DNA of 64,000 nt, from positions 264,090 through 328,089 of the forward strand of contig NZ_JABEQE010000003.1 of the NCBI RefSeq assembly GCF_014174375.1, read 5' to 3'. The position numbers were made by a program, and so were the translations under genes. Below the pieces are notes generated by a model, which was given only the letters and a program-made list of their open reading frames with translations, was not told the DNA's origin and did no database searches. Source of the stretch: Gluconacetobacter asukensis (GTDB taxonomy: Bacteria > Pseudomonadota > Alphaproteobacteria > Acetobacterales > Acetobacteraceae). Below, one piece after another: positions 24,789 to 37,242 of this stretch; position 1 is the stretch's first letter, and each line of letters opens with the position of its first letter.

Positions 24789-26139
24789 CGGGAATCCGTC
24801 CGCCGATCAGCAGCAGCAGGAAGACGAAGGCGATCGCGGCGGGCACCGCGACCAGCGGGCTGGGGCGCAGCAGCCGCAGCATGGCGTCCTGCGAGGATGG
24901 GCCGACCAGCGCAACGGCCAGGGCGATCCAGAACACTGCCGCATCGACGATTCTGGTATGGCCCGGCCCGCCCATGCCGGCCATGCCGGCCAGCACCCGG
25001 CCGGCGGTCGGGAAATCGGGCGCGCGGAACAGGACCCAGCCGATGATGACGAACAGCATCGTCACCGCCCACCCCACCAATGCCGGCAGGCGCAGGCCCG
25101 CGCGGGTCCAGGCATGGTTGATCGCCAGCCCCGCGCCATGCAGCGCGCCCCAGGCGACGAAGGTCCAGCCCGCGCCGTGCCACAATCCGCCCAGCATCAT
25201 GGTCGCCACCAGATTGACCATCTGGCGCGCCGCGCCGCGCCGGTTGCCGCCGAGCGGGATGTAGACGTAATCGCGCAGGAAGCGCGACAGCGTCATGTGC
25301 CAGCGCTGCCAGAAGGTGCGGATGCTGGTGGCGCGGTAGGGCACGTCGAAATTGAAGGGCAGGCGCAGGCCGAACATCAGCGCCATGCCGATCGCCATGT
25401 CGGAATAGCCCGAGAAATCGAAGAAGATTTCCAGCGTGTAGGTGAGGGCGGCGACCCAGGCTTCGGCGAGATTCGGCGTGGCGCCGCCTGCCGCGTGGGC
25501 GAAGAGCGGGTTGCAGGTCAGGGCCAGCGTGTCGGCCAGGCCGGCCTTCTTCGCCAGCCCCAGCAGCAGCAGCATGGCCCCCCGCGACAGGTTCTCCCAC
25601 ATTGCGGGGCCGCGCGGGTCGGTGCCGAACTGCGGCACGATTTCCGAATGGCGGACGATGGGGCCGGCGATCAGCTGGGGGAAGAAGGTCACGAATTCCA
25701 GGAAATCGAGCGCGCCGCGCACGGGACGGGCGCCGCGCAGTAGGTCGGCGTGATAGGCGATTTTCTGGAAGGTGAAGAATGAGATGCCCAGCGGCAGGAG
25801 GATGGTCCAGGCCGGCGGGGGGCGGCCTGCCGCCCAGGCCAGGCTATCGGCGAAGAAATGCGCGTATTTGAAGACGAAGAGGATCGTGAGGTTCAGCGCG
25901 ATCCCCGCGATCGGCCAGATGCGGCGCCCGGTGGCCGCCCAGGCGCGGCCCAGCGCCCAGTTGGCCAGCGTCAGCGCCACCAGTGCCGGGACGAAGTGCC
26001 AGTTCCACAGCCCGTAGAACAGCAGCGAGGCCGCGACCAGCACCGCCTGCCGCACCGTGCGGTTGCCGGCGCACAGATAGAACAGCGCGAGCGTCGGCGG
26101 CAGGAAGCCGAGCAGGAAGGCCTGGGTGCTGAACAGCAT
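24763..26139 (-). CDS. MBOAT-family O-acyltransferase (AlgI-like)
   Basis: A 458-residue polytopic inner-membrane acyltransferase. AlgI landmarks are visible: N-terminal MLFSTQAFLLGFLP, PLGISFFTFQKIAYHAD, FFPQLIAGPIVRHSE, FDFSGYSDMAIGMALMFG, FWQRWHMTLSRFLRDYVYIP and the catalytic His in LGGLWHGAGWTFVAWG. It moves acetyl groups across the inner membrane for O-acetylation of a polysaccharide by the following periplasmic partner. It begins 18 bases after the dioxygenase gene, so these may be one operon. Confidence 0.93.
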   Translation of the reverse strand: MLFSTQAFLLGFLPPTLALFYLCAGNRTVRQAVLVAASLLFYGLWNWHFVPALVALTLANWALGRAWAATGRRIWPIAGIALNLTILFVFKYAHFFADSLAWAAGRPPPAWTILLPLGISFFTFQKIAYHADLLRGARPVRGALDFLEFVTFFPQLIAGPIVRHSEIVPQFGTDPRGPAMWENLSRGAMLLLLGLAKKAGLADTLALTCNPLFAHAAGGATPNLAEAWVAALTYTLEIFFDFSGYSDMAIGMALMFGLRLPFNFDVPYRATSIRTFWQRWHMTLSRFLRDYVYIPLGGNRRGAARQMVNLVATMMLGGLWHGAGWTFVAWGALHGAGLAINHAWTRAGLRLPALVGWAVTMLFVIIGWVLFRAPDFPTAGRVLAGMAGMGGPGHTRIVDAAVFWIALAVALVGPSSQDAMLRLLRPSPLVAVPAAIAFVFLLLLIGGRIPDAFIYFQF

Positions 26140-26157
26140 GACGTCGGGGGCGCGGCC

Positions 26158-26895
26158 TTACTGGTGCCGGAAGGTCACGACCAGCACATCGCGCCAGGCG
26201 GGGCGCGCGGGGTCGAGCGGCCGGACGGCGGTGACGCCGTGATAGACGCGGTTATCGTCCACCAGGGCGGCGTCCAGCGGTTCGGTGAGGGTGAAATGGC
26301 CGACCGGGCGGCGATGGAGATCGTGGATCGTCGTCTCGCCGCTGGCCACGTTCTCGCGCTGGACCATCAGGACCAGCACCCAGTCCACGCCGTCGCGATG
26401 CAGCCCTTCGGGTGTCGGCTCGCCGGGTTGTTCTGCGCGGGCCTCGATGCGGAACTGGTGGATTTCGACATGCCAGGCGTCGGGGCGGCGGTCGGGCGGG
26501 GTGAGGTCCGTGACCAGCCGCCGCATCAGGCGCAGCACGGCGATCAGCGCCGGGTGGGTGCCGATGGCGGCCTCCACGGGGCGGAACCAGCGTTCGATGC
26601 CGCCATTCAGCTCGTTGTAATCGCGGCTCTGATAGTGCGGCTGGTGTTTCTTGCGTTCGATCCCGTCTGCCGAAACCGTGTAGGTGGCGTGCCGCCGCCG
26701 GCGATAGCGGCCGCCATCGGCCATGTAGCGGTCCAGCCCCAGCCGGTTCCAGCTGGCGGCGAATCCGTCCCAGTCGGCCAGGCCGCAGGGTGCGAGCAGG
26801 GCGTGGGTGGTGGGGGCGTGCAGGAAGGCGAAGCCGCCCTGCGCCAGGGGGGATTCGACGCCGGCGAGATCGGCCGGCAGGAGCGTGTCAGTCAT
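26158..26895 (-). CDS. 2OG-Fe dioxygenase family protein (BsmA / amino-acid hydroxylase type)
   Basis: A 245-residue protein of the 2OG-Fe(II) dioxygenase family that includes free amino-acid hydroxylases such as L-isoleucine 4-hydroxylase and the biofilm-linked BsmA. The metal-binding HxD is visible in GLHRDGVDWV, with YHGVTAV near the C-terminus supplying the distal His and the later RDVLVVTFR matching the 2OG-binding Arg region. It overlaps the MscS gene end by 8 bases and precedes the MBOAT pair, suggesting shared expression. Its substrate is unknown. Confidence 0.82.
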   Translation of the reverse strand: MTDTLLPADLAGVESPLAQGGFAFLHAPTTHALLAPCGLADWDGFAASWNRLGLDRYMADGGRYRRRRHATYTVSADGIERKKHQPHYQSRDYNELNGGIERWFRPVEAAIGTHPALIAVLRLMRRLVTDLTPPDRRPDAWHVEIHQFRIEARAEQPGEPTPEGLHRDGVDWVLVLMVQRENVASGETTIHDLHRRPVGHFTLTEPLDAALVDDNRVYHGVTAVRPLDPARPAWRDVLVVTFRHQ

Positions 26896-29377
26896 GCGAC
26901 GGGTCCGGTTGGAGAGGCGCCGGCGCGGTGTTGGTGTTGGCAGGCGGTGCCGGCTCGGCCTGTCCGATCATAAGAGGAGTGGGACCGAAATTGGCCATCA
27001 GCGAGAGGGATGACGGGATCGGGAACTTTACCCCCTCGGCGACCATGCGCAGGCCCAGCCGGCGATAATATTCGCGCGACACTTTCCACTTGCTGCCCGG
27101 CGTGGTGCGGAACGAGCCGATGAATTTCGCGCCGTTGCCGTCGGCATTGTCGACGCCGAGGAAGGTGAAGTCGCTCAGGATCAGCGGCGCGAACAGGTCA
27201 TCGGCGCGCATGCCGGCGACGACGTCGGCCAGGATGGACGCCACGCGGTCCGGGTTTTCGCTGAGATCGAGCATGAAGCTGACGATGACGACGTTGTAGT
27301 CGCGCGAGGTGTTGGCAATGGAGGTGACGGACGAGAACGGGATGATGTGCACGTCGCCCGACGTGGTGCGCAGGCGCAGCGTGCGGATGGACAGATGTTC
27401 GACCGTGCCGGACACGCCCCCCGCCGTGACCCAGTCGCCGACCTGCATGGCGTTTTCCACCAGCATGAAGAAGCCGGTGATGAAATCCTTCACCAGGCTT
27501 TGCGAGCCGAAGGCGATCGCGGCACCCATGATGCCGGCGCCGGTGAGCAGCGGGGCGACGTTCAGCCCGATCTGCGACAGGGTGGTGACGGCGACGATGA
27601 TGACGATGACCGTCAGCAGCACGGTGCGGATGATCGGCAGGACCGTGCGCAGCCGGATGGCGCGCGAGACCTGCTCGCTGGTCTCGTAGCGGTTGATCTG
27701 GTTCTGCAGGGCGGCGTTCGCGGCCTCCCAGACCACGATGGCGACCGTGAAGGCGATCAGGATCGACAGGATGGCGGCGATGATCCGCGTGCCGAGTTCG
27801 CCGTGCAGGAAGAAGGAGAGGGCGGGAATGCCCCATGCCTGCAGCAGGATGACCATTGTGGCGAAGATCAGCAATGCGGACAGGCAGCGCCGTGCATAGG
27901 GATAGTAATAATCGGCCCGGGCCCGCAGGCCCGGATAGCGGGATTCGACATCGTCATTGATATGGAACAGCCGGTTCTGTGCACCGAAGAGCAGCAGGGA
28001 CAGCACGCGCGAGACGACGATGACGATGATGGTCAGGACCGTGGTGCGCCAGATCCAGGCATAGCCGCCCCGTGTATGGGTTGCCCAGACCAGCCACAGC
28101 GCCAGGTCGAACACCATGGCCGGCAGCCACCAGAGCTGCGCCAGGCGGCCGAGGAAGAGCCAGAACGAACTTTTCTGGAAACGGGCCGGCGGTTGCAGGG
28201 ACGCGGCCACCTGATGGCGGATGCGCCATATGAACACGGCGATCATGAGATGTTCGGCCAGCACCAGGGCGCGGATCAGGGCCTCGGTCCCGCGCGGGGC
28301 GAGGTGGAACAATCCGCCCAGCGTGGAGAGGCACACGACGATCGAGGGCATGGCGACCAGCACGTTCCACCAGCGCGTGACGATCCGCGCCGTGCGGTCC
28401 GAGGCGCGGCACAGGCGGATGGTGGGCGATTTCGGCACCAGGACCGTTTCGACCAGCAGGTACATTCCGCGCGCCGCGGCATAGGCGTTGGCCAGCGTCA
28501 GCGTGACCAGCTCCGCCTGATCGTTATCGCCGAAGAGGGTCGCCCCGGCATAGCCGACGCCCAGGAACAGCGCCACGGGCAGCAATTTGGTGAGCAGATG
28601 CAGCAGCGAGAAGGGAATCCGGCGGATGATGCGCAGGGTTTCGACCTGCTTGCGGTCGTCCTGGCGCCTGGTGTCCTCCACCGTGCGTTCGGCCTGGCTT
28701 GCGCCGGGCGGGACGGCAGTGCTGTCTTCGGCCTGGACCTGGGCCGCGCGCTGGTTCAGGCGGCGTTCGGCCTCGACCGCGTGGGCGGTGATGCTGCTCA
28801 GGGGGCGGCGCAGCGCGATCGACAGGCCGCGCTCGGCGACCAGTGCGAGGATGATGATCAGGCCCGCTTGGCCGAATGCATCGAACAGGGCATGTCGCGA
28901 TGCGGGGTCGGACAGTTCGGTGCGGAACCAGTGGCCGACGAAGGCGAGGTCGGCGAACAGGGCGGCGAAGCTGCGCGCCTGGCGGACGATGCCGTTGCGC
29001 ATGGTCGACAGTTCGTCCAGCACGTCGCTGCCCACGCTGTCGGGTTCCAGCGCCACATCCGACTTGTCGGACGATGCGGGAGGCGTGGCTGCGGCCGCCG
29101 GTGCGGCGGGCGCCGCCTGGGGCAGGCCGTTCGCGATTGCGGTCAGGGTGCGGGTGAACTCGGCGCGTTTCTGCGGGTCGTTCAGCACGCCCAGGACCTG
29201 CTGCGCCTGCTGGGCGGTCATGGAAGATGGCGGTGAGGAGGGCGCGGCATCGGCGGCGCGGCCGGGCGTTGCAGGCAGGAGGAGCGAGCCGAGAAGCAGC
29301 GCCAGGATCGGCATTGCCCGGCATGGGCGCCATCCGGCGCGGGGGAAGGAAGAACCGCGAACGGGGAAAACCGACAT
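26888..29377 (-). CDS. large MscS-family mechanosensitive ion channel
   Basis: An 829-residue channel with a Sec signal peptide, an N-terminal periplasmic region, about ten membrane segments, and a C-terminal MscS core. The pore and following region is clear: GAAIAFGSQSLVKDFITGFFMLVENAMQVGDWV, then the beta domain RTLRLRTTSGDVHIIPFSSV. It resembles the long YbdG/MscK-like group more than the 286-residue MscS. It releases solutes upon hypo-osmotic shock. The ATG at 29377 or an internal ATG at 29314 (MPILALLLG) could serve as start; the second gives a tidier signal peptide. It is followed by, and overlaps, the dioxygenase gene. Confidence 0.9.
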   Translation of the reverse strand: MSVFPVRGSSFPRAGWRPCRAMPILALLLGSLLLPATPGRAADAAPSSPPSSMTAQQAQQVLGVLNDPQKRAEFTRTLTAIANGLPQAAPAAPAAAATPPASSDKSDVALEPDSVGSDVLDELSTMRNGIVRQARSFAALFADLAFVGHWFRTELSDPASRHALFDAFGQAGLIIILALVAERGLSIALRRPLSSITAHAVEAERRLNQRAAQVQAEDSTAVPPGASQAERTVEDTRRQDDRKQVETLRIIRRIPFSLLHLLTKLLPVALFLGVGYAGATLFGDNDQAELVTLTLANAYAAARGMYLLVETVLVPKSPTIRLCRASDRTARIVTRWWNVLVAMPSIVVCLSTLGGLFHLAPRGTEALIRALVLAEHLMIAVFIWRIRHQVAASLQPPARFQKSSFWLFLGRLAQLWWLPAMVFDLALWLVWATHTRGGYAWIWRTTVLTIIVIVVSRVLSLLLFGAQNRLFHINDDVESRYPGLRARADYYYPYARRCLSALLIFATMVILLQAWGIPALSFFLHGELGTRIIAAILSILIAFTVAIVVWEAANAALQNQINRYETSEQVSRAIRLRTVLPIIRTVLLTVIVIIVAVTTLSQIGLNVAPLLTGAGIMGAAIAFGSQSLVKDFITGFFMLVENAMQVGDWVTAGGVSGTVEHLSIRTLRLRTTSGDVHIIPFSSVTSIANTSRDYNVVIVSFMLDLSENPDRVASILADVVAGMRADDLFAPLILSDFTFLGVDNADGNGAKFIGSFRTTPGSKWKVSREYYRRLGLRMVAEGVKFPIPSSLSLMANFGPTPLMIGQAEPAPPANTNTAPAPLQPDPSHD

Positions 29378-29431
29378 GCCTGGGTATGACCTCCTGGAAG
29401 ATGGGCCGGGGCGGGACCGGATCGTCGATCG

Positions 29432-29488
29432 GAGCCTGACTGGACATGCGCGCCGATGGCGATCGGGCGCGCATGTCCAGTCAGGCTC
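29432..29488. terminator. long perfect hairpin between thiM and mscS
   Basis: A 23-base perfect inverted repeat: left arm 29432-29454 and right arm 29466-29488, with an 11-base loop. It overlaps the thiM stop codon and lies about 55 bases before the MscS start. No T tract follows on either strand, so it may work as a Rho-independent-like block, a processing site or a protein site. Confidence 0.6.
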
Positions 29489-30326
29489 AGGGAGGCAGGA
29501 TAGCGATCCGTGCCTGTCGCGTCACCGTATCGCGATCCAGATGGTACAACATGTCCAGCAGCCGCATTTGCAGGCTGCCCGGTCCGGCGGCCTCGCGCGC
29601 CGCGCATTCCCCCGCCAGGCCGAGCAGGACCATGGCGTGTGCGCAGGCGGCCATGGTGTCGGGTTCCACGGCCAGGCAGGCGCCGGCCAGTGCGGTGGCG
29701 GTGCAGCCCAGCGCGGTGACGCGCGTCATCATCTGGTGTCCGTTCGCCACGGTGGCGACCCGTGTGCCGTCGGTGATGTAGTCGGTGGCGCCGCTGACGG
29801 TGACGCAGGCGCCGGTTGCCTGCGCCAGCCGGCGCGCCGCCGCCAGGGCCTGTTCGGCTGTTTCCAGCGAATCCACGCCGCGCCCGGCGGGCGGTGGCTC
29901 GGCGTGGCCGTCGCGCAGGTGGGCGAGCGCCATGATTTCCGATGCGTTGCCGCGAATCGCCCGCGGGGCGTGGGCCAGGCTGTCCAGCGCGACGCGGGCA
30001 CGGAAGGGGAGCGCCCCCACCGCCACCGGATCGAGAATCCATGGTGTGCCGGCATGCTGCGCCGCGCGGGTTGCCCGCGCGATGGCGGCGGCCTGGGGAG
30101 CGGTGATGGTGCCGATATTGACCACCAGAGCGGCCGCCATGGCGGCGAAGGCCTCGACTTCCTCTTCGGCATCGACCATGGCGGGCGAGGCGCCGAGTGC
30201 GAGCAGGGCGTTGGCCGTGCTGTTGGCCGCCACGATATTGGTGATGTTATGGACCAGCGGCGTGGCGGCCCGGACGCGTTCCAGCGTCGTGGCTACGGCG
30301 TCGGGCGTGAAGAGTGCGTTCGACAT
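29487..30326 (-). CDS. thiM: hydroxyethylthiazole kinase
   Basis: A 279-residue ThiM, phosphorylating 4-methyl-5-(2-hydroxyethyl)thiazole for thiamine salvage. Family motifs: PLVHNITNIVAANSTANALLALGASP at the N-terminus, WILDPVAVGALPFR, GNASEI, and the anion-hole/catalytic VTALGCTATALAGA. It starts 20 bases after the RDD gene ends, so it is likely co-transcribed. No TPP riboswitch is visible before it. A longer upstream frame starting at 30671 overlaps the RDD gene and is rejected. Confidence 0.94.
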   Translation of the reverse strand: MSNALFTPDAVATTLERVRAATPLVHNITNIVAANSTANALLALGASPAMVDAEEEVEAFAAMAAALVVNIGTITAPQAAAIARATRAAQHAGTPWILDPVAVGALPFRARVALDSLAHAPRAIRGNASEIMALAHLRDGHAEPPPAGRGVDSLETAEQALAAARRLAQATGACVTVSGATDYITDGTRVATVANGHQMMTRVTALGCTATALAGACLAVEPDTMAACAHAMVLLGLAGECAAREAAGPGSLQMRLLDMLYHLDRDTVTRQARIAILPP

Positions 30327-30346
30327 GGGCGGGGGCTCCCGCCCTC

Positions 30347-30961
30347 TCAGGCCGGAGGGGTGAAGCTGACGAGGGCTTCTTCCTGCCGGCGGATGACGCA
30401 GGTGCCGGCCAGGAGATCGTGCAGGGTCTGCTTGCGCCGGGTCCATACCACCATCAGGAAGCCCAGGCCGAGCGTCAGGACGGACAGGAAATGGCCGAAA
30501 TAGCGCAGGGTGGCGCGGCCGATGCCGATTCGCTGGCCGTGGAGATCGGCCACGCGCATGTGGCAGGCCCGCTTGCCCGGCGTGCCCTGCAGGCGCGAGG
30601 ATTCGAACAGGATATAATAGAGCGCCGGCAGGAGAAGCTGCAGGGTCTCGTACAGCCCGTTCCCGTGCCATGTGGGATGGAAACCGCTGTAGGAATAGGA
30701 ATAATCGACCGGCACGTCGCGGATCACGTCGCTGATGCGGACGATGTCCGAGATCTGGTATTTGTCCGACGCCGATCCGCCATTCGTCAGCGTGACGGTG
30801 AGGCTGGGGGAGAGCAGCAGCCGCATGATCGCGCCCAGCACGCTGAGGATGAACGCGTCGATGGTCCAGGCCAGCGCCCGGAACCAGAAGCCCGCATAGA
30901 CCCAGACATGGCGGGGGTGGAGGCTGCCGAACGGATCGGAAAGCGGGGGCACGTCGGGCAT
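30347..30961 (-). CDS. RDD-family membrane protein
   Basis: A 204-residue membrane protein with an RDD domain: GFWFRALAWTIDAFILSVLG (Arg and Asp of the name), a long soluble loop at about 50-100, then LLLPALYYILFESSRLQGTPGKRACHMRV and a third hydrophobic segment FGHFLSVLTLGLGFLMVVW. RDD proteins are transport-related, and some act as Na+/H+ antiporters. It lies between argJ and thiM, 35 and 20 bases from them, with no functional link obvious. Confidence 0.88.
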   Translation of the reverse strand: MPDVPPLSDPFGSLHPRHVWVYAGFWFRALAWTIDAFILSVLGAIMRLLLSPSLTVTLTNGGSASDKYQISDIVRISDVIRDVPVDYSYSYSGFHPTWHGNGLYETLQLLLPALYYILFESSRLQGTPGKRACHMRVADLHGQRIGIGRATLRYFGHFLSVLTLGLGFLMVVWTRRKQTLHDLLAGTCVIRRQEEALVSFTPPA

Positions 30962-30996
30962 GGAGCGGTCTCCGCTGGTCGGTCAGCCGGGATCTG

Positions 30997-32229
30997 TCAG
31001 CTGCGATAGGACCCGTTGATGTCGATATAGCCGTGGGTCAGGTCGCAGCTCCAGGCCGTTCCGGTGCCGTTGCCCAGGCCCAGGTCGATCATGATCTCGA
31101 TTTCCGGGCCCTTCATGTGGGCGACGACCGGCGTTTCGTCATAGCCCGGGACGACGGTGCCCTCGCGCGCGATCCAGACGCCGCCGATGGCGACCGACAG
31201 CGTGTCGCGGTTGGCGGGCTCGCCGCTCTTGCCCACGGCCATGACGACGCGGCCCCAGTTTGCGTCCTCGCCGGCGATCGCGGTCTTGACCAGGGGGGAA
31301 TTGGCCACGGCCATGGCCACCTTGCTGGCGGATTCGTCGCTGACGGCGCCCTTGACCTGGATCTCGATCAGCTTGGTGGCGCCTTCGCCGTCGCGCACCA
31401 CCAGCAGGGCCAGTTCCAGCAGCAATGCGTTCAGCGCCGTGGCGAACGGCGCCAGCGCCGGGTCGGTCGGGGCGGTGACGGGCGGGTTGCCGGCCTGGCC
31501 GGTGGCGAACAGCAGCACCATGTCCGAGGTCGAGGTATCGGAATCGACCGTCGTGCGGTTGAAGCTGCGGTCGGTGCCGGCGGCCAGCAGCGGTTGCAGG
31601 ATCGAGGGGGGCAGGGCGGCGTCGGTGGCCACGAAGCACAGCATGGTCGCCATGTCCGGCGCCACCATGCCGCTGCCCTTGGCGATGCCCTGGATGCGGA
31701 CCGGCACGCCGCCGATTTCCGTCTCGCGCACCGCGGCCTTGGGGAAGGTGTCGGTGGTCATGATGCCGCGTGCGGCGTCTTCCCAGCCAGTCTCCGACAG
31801 GGTGGTATAGAGGCCCGGCAAGGCGGTGGAGATCTTCTCGTAGGGCAGGACTTCGCCGATTACGCCGGTGGAGGCCAGGAAGACCTCGCTGGCCGCGCAG
31901 CCGACCAGGCGGGCGGCGTCGGCGGCATTGGCCTGGGTGGCTTCATACCCCGCGCGGCCGGTGAAGACGTTGGCATTGCCCGCATTGACCACCAGCGCGC
32001 GGGCCGAGCCGTCGGGCAGGGCGGCGCGGCACCAGTCGACGGGTGCGCCGGGGCATTTGTTGCGGGTGAAGACGCCCGCGACCGTGGTGCCGGGGGCGAA
32101 ATCCGCCATCACCAGATCGGTCCGCCCCACATAGCGGATGCCGGCCGCCGCCGCGCCGAAACGCACCCCGGCCACGGGCGGAAGGTCCGGCAGCGCGCGG
32201 GCGAGGGGGGATACGGGGAGGGGAGCCAT
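30997..32229 (-). CDS. argJ: bifunctional glutamate N-acetyltransferase / amino-acid acetyltransferase
   Basis: A 410-residue ArgJ, which recycles the acetyl group from N-acetylornithine to glutamate in the cyclic arginine pathway. The self-cleavage site [14 protein letters not shown] is present; the Thr after Ala becomes the nucleophile of the beta chain. Other family blocks are [38 protein letters not shown] and [14 protein letters not shown]. The ATG at 32229 is chosen with a purine stretch GAAGA upstream; an ATG ten codons earlier (32259) is an alternative. A strong hairpin separates it from the ppiC-type gene upstream. Confidence 0.95.
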   Translation of the reverse strand: MAPLPVSPLARALPDLPPVAGVRFGAAAAGIRYVGRTDLVMADFAPGTTVAGVFTRNKCPGAPVDWCRAALPDGSARALVVNAGNANVFTGRAGYEATQANAADAARLVGCAASEVFLASTGVIGEVLPYEKISTALPGLYTTLSETGWEDAARGIMTTDTFPKAAVRETEIGGVPVRIQGIAKGSGMVAPDMATMLCFVATDAALPPSILQPLLAAGTDRSFNRTTVDSDTSTSDMVLLFATGQAGNPPVTAPTDPALAPFATALNALLLELALLVVRDGEGATKLIEIQVKGAVSDESASKVAMAVANSPLVKTAIAGEDANWGRVVMAVGKSGEPANRDTLSVAIGGVWIAREGTVVPGYDETPVVAHMKGPEIEIMIDLGLGNGTGTAWSCDLTHGYIDINGSYRS

Positions 32230-32307
32230 CGGTCCGGTCTTCTTTTCTGGGGGCGGCATGGTCCGACCCGCCGGGGGCCGGGGAATGGATATGGGTCTTT
32301 GTAGACT

Positions 32308-32347
32308 GGTCGCACCCCCGGTTTCATGTGAAACCGAGGGTGCGACC
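32308..32347 (-). terminator. strong hairpin after the parvulin gene
   Basis: GGTCGCACCC (32308-32317) and GGGTGCGACC (32338-32347) enclose an inner stem CGGTTT/AAACCG, forming one long stem-loop with a single mismatch. It lies between the parvulin gene stop (32358) and the argJ start. Both genes read leftward, so it should end the parvulin transcript. Confidence 0.75.
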
Positions 32348-32357
32348 GGATGGGTCG

Positions 32358-33299
32358 TTACTTCTTGGCCGGAGCTGCCGGAGCCGCCGCCGGGGCGGGG
32401 GTGTCGGCGATCGGCTTGCCGCTGGGATCGAAGCGCACGACCTTGACGGCGGAGACCGCCTTTTCGACCGTGTCGCGGACGCTCTGCTGGATCAGCTTCT
32501 GGCGGATTTCGTCACGCACGGCGTCCAGCTTGGGCACGGCGGCGGTACGGGTTTCCAGCACCTCGATCACGTGCCAGCCGTACTGTGTGTGCACCGGAGT
32601 CGGGCTGATCGTGTGGGGCTTCAGCGTGAAGGCGGCATCGGAGAAGGCCGGCAGCATGTCGCCCTTCTTGAACCAGCCCAGGTCGCCGCCATTCTGCTTG
32701 GCCGACGCCTTGTCGGTCGACAGCTTGGTGGCCAGGGCCGCGAAATCGGCGCCGCCCTTGAGCTGCTTGATCACGTCCTTCGCCTCGGCTTCCGTCGCCA
32801 CCAGGATATGGCGGGCGTGGATTTCCTGCTCCGGCTTCTTGTTGGCGTAGTTCTGGTCGTAATAGGCCTGGATCGCGGCGTCGGTCAGCGTCGGCGTGAC
32901 CTTCTGCGACAGATAGGCGTTCTGCAGCGCGTTGGCGGCGGCGGTCTGCATCTGCTGCTTGACCTCGGGCTGGCTCTCCAGCCCTTCCTTATGCGCCGCG
33001 AGCTGGATCGCCTTCTGGTCGATCAGCTGGTTCAGCAGCATCGGGAAGATCATGTTCGGCGGCAGCTGGCGCAGCTGCTGCGGCATGCTGGCGGCGGCCT
33101 GGCGCACGTCGTCGAGATGGATGTCTTCACCATTCACGCTGGCGACGACGGGGTTCGGGTTGGCCGGGGGCGCCGGCTGGGCCGTGGCGGCGGCGGGCGC
33201 GGGCGCTGCGGCCGGGGCGGCATGGGCATGAGGAATGGAAAGCGCAGGAACGAGCAGGGCTGCCGCCAGAATGGAGGCTGCCGGGCTGGAAGGCCGCAT
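32358..33299 (-). CDS. periplasmic parvulin-type peptidyl-prolyl isomerase
   Basis: A 313-residue PpiC/SurA-like chaperone. Sec signal peptide (to about AHA-AP), an Ala/Pro-rich linker, a SurA_N-like helical segment ([20 protein letters not shown] to [13 protein letters not shown]), and a rotamase domain at about 155-255 ([44 protein letters not shown]). The C-terminus is an Ala/Pro/Lys tail. It aids folding of outer-membrane and periplasmic proteins. It is divergent from secA across 231 bases, a suggestive pairing of export and folding functions. Confidence 0.92.
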   Translation of the reverse strand: MRPSSPAASILAAALLVPALSIPHAHAAPAAAPAPAAATAQPAPPANPNPVVASVNGEDIHLDDVRQAAASMPQQLRQLPPNMIFPMLLNQLIDQKAIQLAAHKEGLESQPEVKQQMQTAAANALQNAYLSQKVTPTLTDAAIQAYYDQNYANKKPEQEIHARHILVATEAEAKDVIKQLKGGADFAALATKLSTDKASAKQNGGDLGWFKKGDMLPAFSDAAFTLKPHTISPTPVHTQYGWHVIEVLETRTAAVPKLDAVRDEIRQKLIQQSVRDTVEKAVSAVKVVRFDPSGKPIADTPAPAAAPAAPAKK

Positions 33300-33530
33300 G
33301 TGTTGAGAACCCTAAGATATAAAGCGTCCGAGGCATCATGGCCGAGGCCGCCCGGTCCTGCAAGGCTGGGCGGGACGGGGCTTTGGAAACAGCCTCTCGG
33401 GCCGGCTTCGGTTGACCGGTGGCGGTGTGGGTCCTATCTCAGATGCCGCGCGCGAGAATGCCCTTGCTCCAGTTTCAGCCCGTCCGGGGGTCCGGCCGGG
33501 TGTGGGGCCGCGCCATTCCGGAAGGTCTAC

Positions 33531-36262
<2,732 letters not shown>

Positions 36263-36263
<1 letters not shown>

Positions 36264-36426
36264 ATGTTGGCCCGGAAACGCGCGCTGGTGGCGATCCGTC
36301 GCGCGTTTCCTGCGCTCCGGTGCTCACGGCCTATCAGGCCGCTCCGCTCCGGTGCTCGGAAGCACGCGACGGGCGCGGCCCTTCGGGCCGCTCTCGCTCA
36401 CCAGCCCACGTTTCCGGGCCAACATT
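36263..36426 (+). repeat. dispersed repeat copy R3, after secA
   Basis: The 18-base arms AATGTTGGCCCGGAAACG (36263-36280) and their exact complement (36409-36426) enclose the shared core. An inner pair, GCTGGTG (36284-36290) with CACCAGC (36399-36405), extends the stem. The element begins at the last base of the secA stop codon and ends 55 bases before yebC, so it could form a large cruciform or RNA hairpin between the two transcripts. Confidence 0.9.
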
Positions 36427-36481
36427 GAGTGGGGCGGATCGGCGGTTTTGATGAAGATCTAGAGATTAGAGAAGACGGACG

Positions 36482-37231
36482 ATGGCGGGTCATTCCCAGT
36501 TCAAGAACATCATGCATCGCAAGGGCGCGCAGGATGCGCGCCGCGCCCGGCAGTTTGCCAAGGTGATCCGCGAGATTACCGTGGCGGCGCGGTCGGGCCT
36601 GCCTGACCCGGCGAGCAATCCGCGCCTGCGGGCCGCGATTTCGGCGGCGCGCGAGGTCAACATGCCGAAAGACACGGTCGAGCGCGCGATCAAGAAGGCG
36701 ACGGGTGCCGGTGGCGGCGACGATTACGTGGAAGTGCGCTACGAGGGCTATGGCCCGGCGGGCGTGGCCGTGATCGTCGAGGCCCTGACCGACAACCGCA
36801 ACCGCACGGCATCCGACGTGCGGGCCGCGTTCTCGAAATATGGCGGGTCGCTGGGCGAGACCAATTCGGTGTCGTTCATGTTCACCCGGCTGGGCGTGAT
36901 CACCTATCCGGCCAGCGTCGCCAGCGAGGACGAGATGCTGGAGGCGGCGATCGAAGCCGGCGCCGAGAATGTGGAAAGCACCGCCGAGGGGCATGAGGTG
37001 ACCTGCCCGGTGGAATCGTTCTTTGCGGTGCGCGATGCGCTGGAGACGCGATTCGGCGAGCCGGCGAGCGCGAAGTTCGACTGGCGGCCCGGGACGGTGG
37101 TGACGCTGGACGAGGACAAGGCGCGCACCGTGCTGAAGCTGATCGACGTGCTGGACGAAAGCGACGACGTGCAGGCCGTCTATGCCAATTTCGACCTGCC
37201 CGACGACGTGGCCGAGACATTGTCGGCCTGA
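36482..37231 (+). CDS. yebC: YebC/PmpR-family transcriptional regulator / translation factor
   Basis: A 249-residue YebC-family protein: [49 protein letters not shown], and [23 protein letters not shown] are diagnostic. The family was annotated as DNA-binding regulators and more recently linked to relief of ribosome stalling at proline stretches. The gene immediately precedes ruvC (11-base gap), the conserved yebC-ruvCAB order. Confidence 0.96.
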   Translation: MAGHSQFKNIMHRKGAQDARRARQFAKVIREITVAARSGLPDPASNPRLRAAISAAREVNMPKDTVERAIKKATGAGGGDDYVEVRYEGYGPAGVAVIVEALTDNRNRTASDVRAAFSKYGGSLGETNSVSFMFTRLGVITYPASVASEDEMLEAAIEAGAENVESTAEGHEVTCPVESFFAVRDALETRFGEPASAKFDWRPGTVVTLDEDKARTVLKLIDVLDESDDVQAVYANFDLPDDVAETLSA

Positions 37232-37242
37232 CCGGGTTGTCC

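Noticed and set aside
27347..29236. 629-codon plus-strand frame antisense to the MscS gene
   Set aside because: Shadow of a high-GC gene; composition is dominated by Gln, Asp and Gly, with no start signal and no family match that I can see.
29487..30400. TPP riboswitch upstream of thiM (and of thiD at 51864)
   Set aside because: Both genes follow other coding regions within about 20 bases, and no CUGAGA-type THI box is visible.
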